Source: Juglans regia
Taxonomy: Eukaryota; Streptophyta; Magnoliopsida; Fagales; Juglandaceae
Reading direction: 5' to 3'
NCBI RefSeq assembly: GCF_001411555.2
Contig: NC_049910.1
Coordinates: forward strand, 28,863,150-28,927,149
Length of the DNA stretch: 64,000 nucleotides
Below the pieces are notes generated by a model. It saw only the letters and a list, made by a program, of their open reading frames with translations. It had not been told where the DNA came from and made no database searches. Each line of letters begins with the position of its first letter. The stretch's first letter is position 1. Positions 22,573 through 33,191 of the stretch are shown here, one piece after another. The position numbers and the translations under genes are program-made.

Positions 22573-24906
22573 TTACTCTTCAGATGAATTTTCCATAGTT
22601 GTTTTAGAATCTCCATCAATAACATCTTCATCATCATTATCCACCTCCTGCCCGGATTCTGATTCGTATTCATCTTCTGACTTGTCTTCTTCATCTTCCT
22701 CCAAACTGACTTGAATTGAATGATCATTTAATACAGACGGGTCGAGATGTACGGGTGGGACATCATCTCTACACAAGGGGAGCAACTCGAGTGCACCGAG
22801 GTCAACAAACAAGTTAATACCCTCTCCATCTTCCTGGTATGCCTCAACAATCGGATTGTCATCTTCATCTCCACTATTCTCGTAATCTGCACTCGTTCCT
22901 GCTTCATATATATTTCGAGGAACAAATTTTTGTACAACTCGCCAAGTTATCTCCCACTATCTTCATCAGCACTTTTCATTGGATCAATCAAGTAATAGAC
23001 TTGGGTAGCTTGACAAGCCAATACGAATGGATCATCTTCGTACCATTTAGATGCAGTATTGACACTCGTAAAGTGATTATCCCTATGTATCGAAACCCGA
23101 CCACCGCCTAGATCCCACCAATCACATTTGAAGACATATGTTACAGACCCACCCAGATATTTCAATCCGATAATATCACGTATGACACCATAATAGTCAA
23201 TATCATCTGTTCCATGACTCCCCTCGACCAACACACCACAGTTTTGAGTCTTTCTATTACGTTCACGGTCCAAAGTATGGAATCTATAACCTCGAACCGT
23301 GCATGCAGTATATCGAAGTGCTCTATTTGAGGGACCACGGGCCAATGCATACAATTCAGAAGAAATTGATCCGGGATCACGAGCACGTTGTTCCAAAATC
23401 TAAAAATTGAAATAGTATATATTTATTATTTTATTATCCAGAGTTAAAAATTTCACAATATAACATATATATAATTTTAGTTCATACACGTTCTTCAAAC
23501 CATCCGGGAAATTCTTCCTCGTGTCTTGCCTCTATATTTTCTACGCCTTCCGTTCTAAGTTTGTCCATGTGGTCACTGTTATAACATGTTGCAAAAGAAG
23601 TATATTTTGAGCACAACAATTCTAATTAATTTAAAGAAAACTATAATTATTCAAATAAATTAAATGACATACCTAAGATAATCATCAATCTCTCGGCAGT
23701 TATTTAGCACATACCACCGAACCTTACCCAACTCTCCATCAATTAAATCGTAACCTGTTTGTGCACCCAAGGGTCGTACATTCTGGGAAAACACTGATAG
23801 CTCACGAGGAGGCGGAGTAGCAAGATCAGCATTTCGCTCTTGACGACTAAATCGTGTCTCAACACCACGAAGATATAGAGAGCAAAATGTTAACCATTCA
23901 TCGTGTATATAAGCCTCTGCTATTGAACCCTCAGCTTTGGCTTTATTCCCAACAGTGCGCTTCAATCGACCCAAATATCTTTCAACTGGATACATCCAAC
24001 GGAACTGCACCGGTCCACCCAGAAGTACCTCTCGCGGTAAATGTATTGCTAAATGGACCATGACATCAAAAAATGATGGTGGAAAGATCTGCTCGAATTT
24101 ACATAGTATAGTAGCAATGTCTTCTTCCAATTTCGACAACACATCTCGATTTACTACCCGAGCGCACAAATCCTTGAAAAACATACATAGTTCAGATATG
24201 GCGACACGTACATTAGATGTCAGCTTCCCACGAATTCCCACAGGTAATAACTTCTGCAAAAATACGTGACAATCATGACTTTTCAATCCATTGATTTTCC
24301 AATCATCAGGACTCACGCATCTACCAATATTTGAAGCATAACCATCTGGCAACTTCACACCTTGCAACCATTTACAGAAATCAATCCTCTCCTCCCTCGT
24401 CATCGTAAAACATGCATGCGGCATGACCACCCTGTTGCCTTCCACCCGCAAATGCAGATTATGTTTAATTCTCATTCTCTCAAGATCTTTCCTCGTCTTG
24501 ATCGTGTCTTTCGTCTTTTTGTTAATACTCATCAATGTACCCAGTATATTATCACAAATATTCTTCTCTATGTGCATTACATCCAAACTATGTCGCAACT
24601 TACATGACGACCAATACGGCAAATAAAAAAAAATACTACGTTTTGTCCAATTCAATTCTGATACAGCTCGTTTTCTCTTATTCTTTCCCCGACCTTTGCC
24701 AAAATTGTTCGCTCTAACATGTTGCAGTTGTTCCACTATCTCTTCTCCAGACAACTCTTTTGGTGCGATCCTATCCTCTACTCTCCCATCAAACCACGAC
24801 TATCAGCAGAGGCCCGTGCAAAATCAATGAAAGTTCTTACTCCACATGCATAGGGTACGTAATCCTTTCCAAGTCTATCGTCCAGACGCATCCAATTTTT
24901 GTCCAT
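22573..24906 (-). pseudogene. CACTA tnp2 transposase, catalytic core deleted
   Basis: It starts at 24906 with MDKNWMRLDDRLGKDYVP, the transposase-associated N-terminal domain. After about 36 codons it jumps, out of frame (TAG follows), near 24797 to the far end of the tnp2 domain (WFDGRVEDR, SGEEIVEQL, HSLDVMHIEKNICDNILGTL). The catalytic core between is missing. The rest is well kept: the DUF4218 region (FDVMVHLAIHLPREVLLGGPV, WMYPVERYLGRLKR), a splice at 23673/23575, an exon 23575-23488, and the DUF4216 region from 23399 (FKCDWWDLGGG, DPFVLACQATQVYYLIDP). A one-base frameshift near 22950 precedes the acidic tail (QKFVPRNIYEAG ... stop 22573). It cannot be an active transposase. Confidence 0.88.
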
Positions 24907-24959
24907 TTCTAAAAACATCCAGATATTAATAACACGTACATTGAAAATTCACATGCATG

Positions 24960-25460
24960 TCTTGCCTCCAATTCTCATTACTTTTTTGATAAGGTAGTTG
25001 GTCCTATCCCATTCGAGATTATATTCTCCATATTACACAAATCTCGTCACTCTACTAATTTCCACGTTAGTAGAAATTCCGGCAGCACCTCCCCATAATT
25101 CTCCAAGTATACATGTTCAAATATCGGGATTGTGACCCTACGAACAGTATACCCAAAGAACAATAGAAGAAGATACCGAAACTTCATATTAAACGTGGAA
25201 AGTAGCGAGTAACAAAAATGTGTAATACATATAATATAATCTCAAACTGTCCACACTGGACAATTCAGGAATCAGTGGACACATAAATGTACACTGATTC
25301 CCAAACGGGTCTAAGGGTATTTATGCAATGTCACACGCATCTAGCAAAAAATCATACAACAATATCTCCATGTTGTTTAAATTAACAATGTCACCTTCAA
25401 GTAATGTTATATTGTTAAACTAAAGAGGGATGGAAGATTATGTGACCCTACGTTTCGTGT
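24960..25460. other. Non-coding DNA upstream of tnp2
   Basis: No coding frame was recognised. Short repeated words occur (TGTGACCCTACG, GTGGACA, GATTCC). It probably belongs to the tnp2 5' leader or first intron, since the (GA)n leader-like DNA lies further up at 27.7-27.8 kb. Confidence 0.4.
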
Positions 25461-25638
25461 CTTGTACACAACGAGGGAGAATAATCTTGAAGAAATGTTT
25501 AAATTTTAGTCTAATTACTTAACCGTCACAAACTGTCGACCTTGACAACTCTCAAGGCCGAAGAGACTATGACAGTCAAGCAATTAAATTGAAATTTCAA
25601 CATTTCTTCAAGATTATATTCCCTCGTTGTGTACAAGA
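25461..25638. repeat. 178-bp foldback element in the CACTA non-coding region
   Basis: The left arm from 25461 (CTTGTACACAACGAGGGAGA) pairs with the right arm ending at 25638. About 40 bases pair with few mismatches, and the inner sequence pairs more loosely, giving a long hairpin. ATCTTGAAGAAATGT inside the arm also occurs in the foldback near 2190-2515, so this is probably a nested MITE of that family. Confidence 0.65.
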
Positions 25639-25654
25639 TCATTATTCTTAAAGT

Positions 25655-26875
25655 ATAATTTTAATTGTTATACTTAATTTCAAAGGTTATACTATAATTT
25701 TAATTATTATAATTCTTAAAGAGTTACTTTTATGCTTGTTATTACTTATATATTAATTATTATTATAAATATTTAATTATCATACTTAAATTTCAATGGT
25801 TATACAATAATTTTAATTATTATAATTCTTAAAGAGTTACTTTTATTTGTTATTACTTAAAATTAAATATTATTATAAATATTTAATTATCATACTTAAA
25901 TTTCAATGGTTATACAATAATTTTAATTATTATAATTCTTAAAGAGTTACTTTTATGCTTGTTATTACTTAATTTCAAATATTATTATAAATATTTAATT
26001 ATCATACTTAAATTTCAATGGTTATACAATAATTTTAATTATTATAATTCTTAAAGAGTTACTTTTATGCTTGTTATTACTTATATATTAATTATTATTA
26101 TAAATATTTAATTATCATACTTAAATTTCAATGGTTATACAATAATTTTAATTATTATAATTCTTAAAGAGTTACTTTTATTTGTTATTACTTAAAATTA
26201 AATATTATTATAAATATTTAATTATCATACTTAAATTTCAATGGTTATACAATAATTTTAATTATTATAATTCTTAAAGAGTTACTTTTATGATTGTTAT
26301 TACTTAATTTCAAATATTATTATAAATATTTAATTATCATACTTAAATTTCAATGGTTATACAATAATTTTAATTATTATAATTCTTAAAGAGTTACTTT
26401 TATTTGTTATTACTTAAAATTAAATATTATTATAAATATTTAATTATCATACTTAAATTTCAATGGTTATACAATAATTTTAATTATTATAATTCTTAAA
26501 GAGTTACTTTTATGCTTGTTATTACTTAATTTCAAATATTATTATAAATATTTAATTATCATACTTAAATTTCAATGGTTATACAATAATTTTAATTATT
26601 ATAATTCTTAAAATACTTTTATTTGTTATTACTTAAAATTAAATATTATTATAAATATTTAATTATCATACTTAAATTTCAATGGTTATACAATAATTTT
26701 AATTATTATAATTCTTAAAGAGTTACTTTTATGCTTGTTATTACTTAATTTCAAATATTATTATAAATATTTAATTATCATACTTAAATTTCAATGGTTA
26801 TACAATAATTTTAATTATTATAATTCTTAAAGAGTTACTTTTATGCTTGTTATTACTTAATGTCAAATATTATTA
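25655..26875. repeat. AT-rich minisatellite, about 11 units of 107-113 bp
   Basis: The marker CTTAAAGAG or its variant recurs at 25715, 25828, 25938, 26050, 26163, 26273, 26385, 26495, 26607, 26714 and 26826. The spacings are 113, 110, 112, 113, 110, 112, 110, 112, 107 and 112. Two unit types mostly alternate: one with TATGCTTGTTATTACTTA and a longer tail, one with TATTTGTTATTACTTAAAA. This indicates growth by dimers. Confidence 0.9.
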
Positions 26876-27460
26876 TCACAATTTTTCAAATCCATATCAC
26901 AACATATTCACAATAACTCACAATATATTCACAAAATAACATGCCACATGTATTAACATATTTCAAAACTTGAGTAAGCAATAAACATGTATTAACAAAG
27001 CCTAATGACAATATATTTCTAATAATAAACACAATATTTCAAATTTATATCACAATATATTTAAAATAACTCACAAATTATTTACAAACTATACAAACAA
27101 TAATCACAATATGATAAAAAGAGTTACTTTAAAATAACATGCCACATGTATTAACAAAGCTTAAGGACAATATATTTGTAACAATGTAAACATATTCATT
27201 CATATCATTCACAAATAATAATTTAAATATTTCAAGTCCATATCACAATAACTCACAATATATTCACAAAATAACATGCCACATGTATTAATATATTTCT
27301 AAACTTGATAAAGAGATAAACATGTAGGGAAACAAAGCCTAATGACAATATATTTTTAATAATAAATACAATATTTCAAATTTATATCACAATATATTTA
27401 GAATAACTCACAAACTATTTACAAACTATACAAACAATAATCACAATATGATAAAGAGTA
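26876..27460. repeat. Two-copy AT-rich direct repeat
   Basis: A block starting near 26876 is repeated near 27215. For example, TCACAATATATTCACAAAAT occurs at 26918 and 27253, about 335 bases apart, and both copies end with ACAAACAATAATCACAATATG. No coding content. Confidence 0.75.
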
Positions 27461-27679
27461 AGCATCAAATCACAACAGCATATTGATAAAGTTTAGAAAT
27501 ATACCTAGCACTCACAATATCCTCTTACAAATCAAAATCTTCAAACTTCCCAAAACAAGCAATCCTTCAAAAAAATACAACACAAACTTATTAGAAATAT
27601 TCTATAACAAAAACACATTCTATAAATATCATAAAATTTAAATAAAGACAAGAAATAAAAATATTATCTTACCAAAACT

Positions 27680-27748
27680 CAACTCTCTCTCACTCTCTAA
27701 CTCAACTCTCTCTCACTCTAACTCTCTCTCTCTCTCTCTCTCTCGTCG

Positions 27749-27797
<49 letters not shown>
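27680..27797. repeat. (CT)n microsatellite, probable tnp2 leader
   Basis: CTCTCTCACTCTCTAACTC grades into a pure CT run broken once by GTCGAAAT. Read on the minus strand it is a GA-rich tract just downstream of the palindrome-rich block at 27865-28320. It would sit in the 5' leader of the minus-strand transposase transcript. Confidence 0.7.
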
Positions 27798-27799
<2 letters not shown>

Positions 27800-27864
27800 G
27801 CGCACACGAGAGAAGAAGAAATAATGGGCATCCTCCCGTGCGCGTACTGATTAAGTTCTAAAAC

Positions 27865-28320
27865 TATTAGTTTAAACGTTCGAACGTTTAATTTTTACGT
27901 CCGAACGTTAATTCTAAAATTATTCCCGCCCAGAACGTTCGGACGTTTAAAATACACGTTCGAACGTACCCTTCTTATGATATAACATGAAATCTAGCGG
28001 GAAAGTTCCCGCACTTTCCTCATATATGTTCGAATGTATCACAATTTTTCGTTCGAACGTTCATAGATTTATAGATAAACGTTCGAACATACTACTTAAA
28101 CGTCCGAACGTACATTTCATGAAAGTGTTACCATATTTGAGCGGGAAATCTCCCGCACTAATTTAACTAACGTTCAAACGTTGACGGATTTGATGTTCGA
28201 ACGTATAGTATAAACGTCCTTACGTCTGAATAATCACACAGATACCTTAATCGAGCGGGAAAATTCCCGCCTCTTAGTTTAACGTTCGAACGTTAACTTC
28301 AAACGTTCGAACGTAAGATT
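27865..28320 (-). promoter_or_regulatory. Internal palindrome cluster, likely tnp2 promoter
   Basis: CGTTCGAACG-type motifs occur throughout. Interleaved are three 16-nt palindromes: GCGGGAAAGTTCCCGC (27997-28012), GCGGGAAATCTCCCGC (28141-28156) and GCGGGAAAATTCCCGC (28255-28270), plus a half site TTCCCGC (27923-27929). TTTCCCGC is the canonical E2F/DP binding site, and each palindrome offers two overlapping sites. The position, upstream of the GA-rich leader-like tract and the minus-strand genes, suggests a promoter. Use as an E2F target is inference. Confidence 0.5.
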
Positions 28321-28329
28321 CCTACTATA

Positions 28330-29640
28330 CTTAACTTATAGTATAATATATATACTACATTGTATAGTATTTTGTGCATAATATAATTTATATATTATGC
28401 ACAAAATATGTGTTTTTCTAAATTACTATATATGTGTTTTTCTATATATTAATTATTTAAATTTTATACAACTATATCTTATATAATTAGTTAAACTCAA
28501 TAATATACTAGTTAAATAATATATTTATACTATAATATATAGACTAAATTTACTAATAATAGTTTAGTATATGACTATATGTAAATATCATACTACTAAA
28601 AATTTACAATATTACTACCATGTTGTTCTAAATTACTAATGTATAAATATAATAGCATGTAATACTAATGTATATATAATATACTATAAACACTAAGATG
28701 CATAATAACATCAACATGTAATATTGTAATACATATACTAATGGATAAACACTAATCTATAAATTTATAATAACATATAATACTAATGTATAATAACTAA
28801 AGTATTATTCATATCAATTTTATATAACAATATCTTGTATTAATTATATTTTTTGACCTAATAAATTCTCAATATATTCATTTTGATAAATATATTAGTA
28901 ATTCTAATATACATTAGTATAATAATTAGATTTATGGCCTAATACTAATACTATTAGTAAACCACTTTAAGCCTATATATAAATTACTATATAAAGCACT
29001 ATAGTAGTAATTACTAATACTATATTACTATGTGATACTATTAACTATAGTGATATATTAGTATTAGACATTAGTATACTAATACTATCAGTGATATAGC
29101 TAGTGTAATATAATAATATTTATACTAATACTATTATATGGTTATACTAAATTAAAATCACTATAGCAAATATTAATATATAGTTATGCTAATCGCTATA
29201 ACTAATACTAATACTAATATAGACTATAGTTATAACTTATAGTATTATAACTTATACTAATATATTATATAGTTATACTAAATCACTATAATTAATACTA
29301 ATATAGTTATACTAATCACTATAATAGTGATATAGTATTAATATCACTATTAGTATAATACTATAATATATAGTATTAATAATAACTAATACTAATATAA
29401 TTATTAGTATAACTAATATTTATATATATTAATATATATATATCAAGTATAAGAGATTAGAGATTTAATATATATATATATCAAGTATATTAGTTTATTA
29501 TTAATATTTCGGTGCTTTTTTTTAATATTCATATATAATAATATATATCATATATTTTTTTTTATAAATTTTCATATATATATAATATATAAAATAGATT
29601 TATATTAGTTAGTATACTACTATACAATACGGCGTCGTTT
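28330..29640. other. AT-rich low-complexity filler inside the CACTA element
   Basis: Long runs of ACTAATACTAATATAGTTATAC-like words of changing length, without codons or motifs that could be recognised. No gene is seen. Confidence 0.7.
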
Positions 29641-29836
29641 CTATTACAAGAGGACTTTCTTTTTAATTTTTGAATGCATGTTATTATGTTACTTGTTTTA
29701 TTTAGTTGTATTTTTTGTTATAATCAAAAGTTTAATTAATTTAGATTGTAATGTTGAGAAAATTGAAATTTAAAAGCTCACAATTTTTTTTAAAAAAAAA
29801 AAGTGGGTCAAATATGAAGTTAAAAAAGATAAAAAA

Positions 29837-29970
29837 AATAATAAAAAAATCCGACACCGCTCCGACAAGTCGGAGTCGAAGTCGGAGCGGATTTTATATG
29901 TTTCGGAGTCGGAGTCGGAGTCGGAGGTTGGGCCCTCCGACTCCGAAAGTGTCGGTGCTCAGCCCTAACA
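29837..29970. repeat. GGAGTC-repeat element, hAT-MITE-like fragment
   Basis: TCGGAGTCGGAGTC hexanucleotide repeats lie between CCGACACCGCTCCGAC and its mirror GTCGGTGCTCAGCCCTA. The latter resembles TAGGGCTGAGCACCGAC-type ends of plant MITEs. The small frames that cross it on both strands are artefacts of the repeat. Confidence 0.45.
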
Positions 29971-30109
29971 ACATGTATAAACATATTGCTAAACTTTATA
30001 AATATAAGAAGCACTCACAAAAAAACCAATAATCTAATTGTCAATAATATTATATAACATCCTAATATACAACTTAAACATTTATAATATAATATATTAT
30101 ATTGACAAA

Positions 30110-31010
30110 CGTTCGAACATAATAATAAGTACGTTCGAACGTTCTATGTATATAAGGCCAAAACCGAACGTCGAAACGCATTTCCCTGCCCGTATCCATC
30201 GTCTTCTCCGTTATTTGCCGCCACGCCGCCGTCACCGCCGCCGTCAACTCCGCCACAACCGTCACTAAAAGGTAGGCATTCATCTTTTATGCAAATAACA
30301 TGTATTTTATTGAAATTTAGATTGACATTTGGATTGAGTTTGGTTTAAAACCGGATAAATATTACCGGATTTTCAACTTCATTTTCCGGCCACCACGACC
30401 AGTCATTGGCCGAATAGTCACCGTAGAAATGTTTCTTGAAGTGTATACTTCATTTACATGGTGACATTGCGGCATTTAGACCCTTGTAGAGAAATTTTCG
30501 AGATTTCAATAATGGCTGAGTCGACTCAGCCATTCTGCGTCAAAACGTTCGAACGTTTCACCAAGACATTCGAACGTACGACGTTTAAATTACCGAGCCG
30601 TTACAGCTTCCATGTTCGAACGTTAATCGTCTTACATTCGGGCGTGAATATTATTAAACGACATATGTTCGAACGTTAATATTTACTTTCGCACGTAAAT
30701 CACATACGGTCGGACGTTTAATTATAACATCCGAACGTAGTGATTTTCTACATTATTCATGCTTCGACGTTCGGACGTTCATATTTACGTTCACACGTAA
30801 AACAAATACGTTCAAACTTAAATTCGAACGTATTTGTTTACTGCTTATGTTCGAACGTACATCTGTACATTCGAACGTATTTGTTTTACGTTTGAACGTA
30901 AATTTATTTACATTGTTTTACGTGCGAACGTATAAATTAACTTCCGAACGTTTTTATCTTTAACGTTCGAACGTTAAAGATAAAACGTTCGAACGTTAAT
31001 TCAGAGCATC
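30110..31010. repeat. CGTTCGAACG array before the plus-strand CACTA gene
   Basis: CGTTCGAACG and variants occur at 30111-30143 and densely at 30540-31000, both upstream of and within the first intron of the plus-strand gene. Confidence 0.7.
30149..30156 (+). promoter_or_regulatory. TATA box of the plus-strand CACTA gene
   Basis: TATATAAG is followed within about 30-120 bases by a GC-rich leader (CGCCGCCGTCACCGCCGCCG) and a splice donor (AAAAG/GTAGGC at 30271/30272). The acceptor TTTTCAAG at 31073 places the ATG at 31076, three bases into exon 2. Confidence 0.55.
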
Positions 31011-31075
31011 TTAAAATTAATACAAAAAAATGCATTATTGTAAATAATTTTTTTTTCCTTTTCTATTTTCAAGAT

Positions 31076-32223
31076 ATGGCTCTTCCACTGCATACACGAA
31101 AACGAGGGAGGGAAGAAGCCACGTCGGACACTGCCCGTATCGGAGCTCGTACTGTTATGGTAGAGAGAGAGGTCTTAATTAATGAGTTCGACGAACTCTG
31201 TTGGCAGCAGACGAACCTAAGAGATGTTTTCCTCAGTAGAGGCTGGGGAAATATCTGCACATTGAGGGGGAAGGTATACCCCTCAATGGTTCAAGAATTC
31301 TATATAGGGATGTGTGACATGCCTCCGGATGCATCCTCTCACACCGTGACTGTACGCGGTGTTTCCATTGAGGTATCGGCAGATGTCATCGGCGAGCACC
31401 TCGGGATTCATCGAGGAGTTGAGACATTTACACACTCAACACCCCGTGAGGATGTAGGCACTTCTACATCATCTACTGGCCGGGGATGTGAGCCAGCATC
31501 AGCCAGAGATGCAGGCCAGTCAGAGGCTGAGGATACTGGCGTCGACGCTCGGGATGATGACCGAGACGAGGATTTCTACATCCTCACCGGGAGGGATCGC
31601 ATGCAGATCGAGCGGAAGAACGCCTTCAACCAGAACCATCTGCTGCAACAAATGTTGCACCTCATAAAACCACATTTAGTCGGCTTCGGGTACAATTTTT
31701 TATACGAGTGGCACGTGGAGATCCTATAGATTTGCCACTACACATTTTTGAGAGGATCCGTTACGAGGCGAGCATCGTCTCCACGGATAATCTCCCATAT
31801 GGTGTCCTCATCAGCCGACTATTACTTGCACGGGGAGTGCCGACCCAGCCAGAGGAGCGGGTCAAAGATCAGATGAGCTCCCTCAACATGACCACGCATC
31901 GGCGTAGCATTGGACAGGCGAGGGGACGTCAGCCACCCCCTGTAGAGGACCTAGTTCCTCCGACGCAGCCTGAGCCAGGTCATGTCGGGAGTAGTAGTCA
32001 GCATACGCCGAGTACATCTGCAGGAGATGTGCGGCCTGCTTGGGTTGATGCGGTCATCTCACAGCTGACTGCGCATATTGATCAGAAGATCGATCGATCG
32101 CTCGAGGCTATATCGGCGTCTGTTGCCGAACTCACCCATCGTGTAACTATCCTCAACGACAAGGTTGATACCTTGACTGAGGAAGTACGGAGTTCGACTT
32201 TTGCGGATAACGTTATCATCTGA
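31076..32223 (+). pseudogene. Third CACTA gene, putative plant transposon protein (Transposase_32-like), frameshifted
   Basis: It starts at ATG 31076 (MALPLHTRKRGREE). Recognisable parts are YPSMVQEFYIGM, VTVRGVSIEVSADVIGEHLG, an acidic Ser/Asp-rich linker (RDDDRDEDF), NQNHLLQQMLHLI, then in another frame RLRVQFFIRVARGDPIDL, PLHIFERI and LPYGVLISRLLLARG, and a coiled-coil C-terminus (ELTHRVTILNDKVDTLTEEV) ending at 32223. A one-base frame change lies at about 31660-31672. The reading frame before 31708 has no ATG, so this is one broken gene. The family occurs widely in plant transposons and its role is unknown. It is transcribed away from tnp2 and tnpA. Confidence 0.65.
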
Positions 32224-32519
32224 CTGTTGTTTACTACGTTCTATCAATTTTTGTATTTTATTTTTAATATTTGTAACGAAAAATATTATGGAATATTTTT
32301 ATCGTTTTTTCATTTCAATTTTTAATCTTCTTTGATGTTATAATTTTCAACTTTAATACTAAATCACTGCATTTCAAATATATATAAATCAATAATATAT
32401 ATTTATATATTACAAAGTGTGTATATATAAATATATACAATTCAATTTTTTAGACTTGTTCACAAATTATGCACAATAAAAATCACATAATTTTTAAATT
32501 AAAGTCATTTAATTTAAAT

Positions 32520-32720
32520 TTACAATGAACGTTCGAATGTTATTACTTAACGTTCGAACATTGGTGCAAACATTTTACGTTCGAACGTAAAATTAATAAC
32601 ATTCGAACGGTTGTGCCAAAACATTTTACGTTCCAACGTAAACAGACATAACGTTCGAACGTATATGTGACGTTCGAACGCATATTTCTCATACGTTCGA
32701 ATGTAAAAAAATCTCATTCT
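32520..32720. repeat. Right subterminal CGTTCGAACG array
   Basis: Motif copies in both orientations (ACGTTCGAATG, ACGTTCGAACG, TTACGTTCCAACG) mirror the left subterminal block of the same element. They are likely binding sites for the tnpA-like protein. Confidence 0.75.
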
Positions 32721-32828
32721 ATCTTTAGTGACGGTTTCCAAAAACTGTCACAGAAAATGCCTTTTAGTGACGGTCTAGGGACTGTCACAATTTCTCAACC
32801 GTCACTAAAAAGCAATTGTGTTGTAGTG
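32721..32828. repeat. Right terminal block of the CACTA element
   Basis: Repeated GTGACGGT and CCGTCACTAAA words run up to the terminus TTGTGTTGTAGTG. The AGA target duplication follows at 32829-32831. Confidence 0.8.
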
Positions 32829-33087
32829 AGATGATCCTGGCCGGACTTTGACCTTTTGGTCTTTATTTATTCAAATGATTTATGTCATTTTTTTTTAAAA
32901 AAAAAATAGTCTTTTAAAAAGTCAGGTGGTTTAGGCGCTGTAGTAGAGGTCGGCGACAAGTGCGCAAGCAAGGGCGAGTTTAATTAAATAATGGTTCAAG
33001 AAAATTTTTGAAAAGCTTCACCCTTGATAGCTATAAGCTGTACCTAGTACTCTTTTCTTGTCACTTTATAATTCCGATTATCATAGC

Positions 33088-33095
33088 TATAAATA
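33088..33095 (+). promoter_or_regulatory. TATA box of the SEO-like gene
   Basis: TATAAATA lies 97 bases before the ATG at 33192, in a context (CTATAAATAGGC) typical of plant promoters. The nearby CACTA element ends 259 bases upstream. Confidence 0.7.
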
Positions 33096-33191
33096 GGCCA
33101 CGCTCTTGCACAAATTACACAAGCTGTGTCTCTTTCTTCTTCCCCAAACCTGTGTCTCCATCGTTATAACCTTGTTGGTAATAAAAAGAAA

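Larger units (their letters stand above)
20053..32828. mobile_element. Complete 12.8-kb CACTA (En/Spm) transposon
   Basis: The left end is CACTACAACAGAAT and the right end, read in reverse, is CACTACAACACAAT: 13 of 14 terminal bases match. The flanks carry a 3-bp duplication, AGA at 20050-20052 and 32829-32831, as expected for CACTA elements. Inside are tnpA-like and tnp2 genes on the minus strand, a third gene on the plus strand, palindrome-rich blocks, minisatellites and AT-rich filler. The tnp2 catalytic core is deleted, so movement would need transposase from elsewhere. The tnpA-like gene is intact. Confidence 0.93.

Noticed and set aside
25655..26875. Regular repeats that could suggest a CRISPR array
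   Set aside because: Units of 107-113 bases follow each other directly, without unique spacers, in plant transposon DNA. It is a minisatellite.
31708..32223. Separate gene starting at 31708
   Set aside because: The apparent start is GTG. The protein continues the frame before it after a one-base shift, so it is the second part of the gene at 31076.
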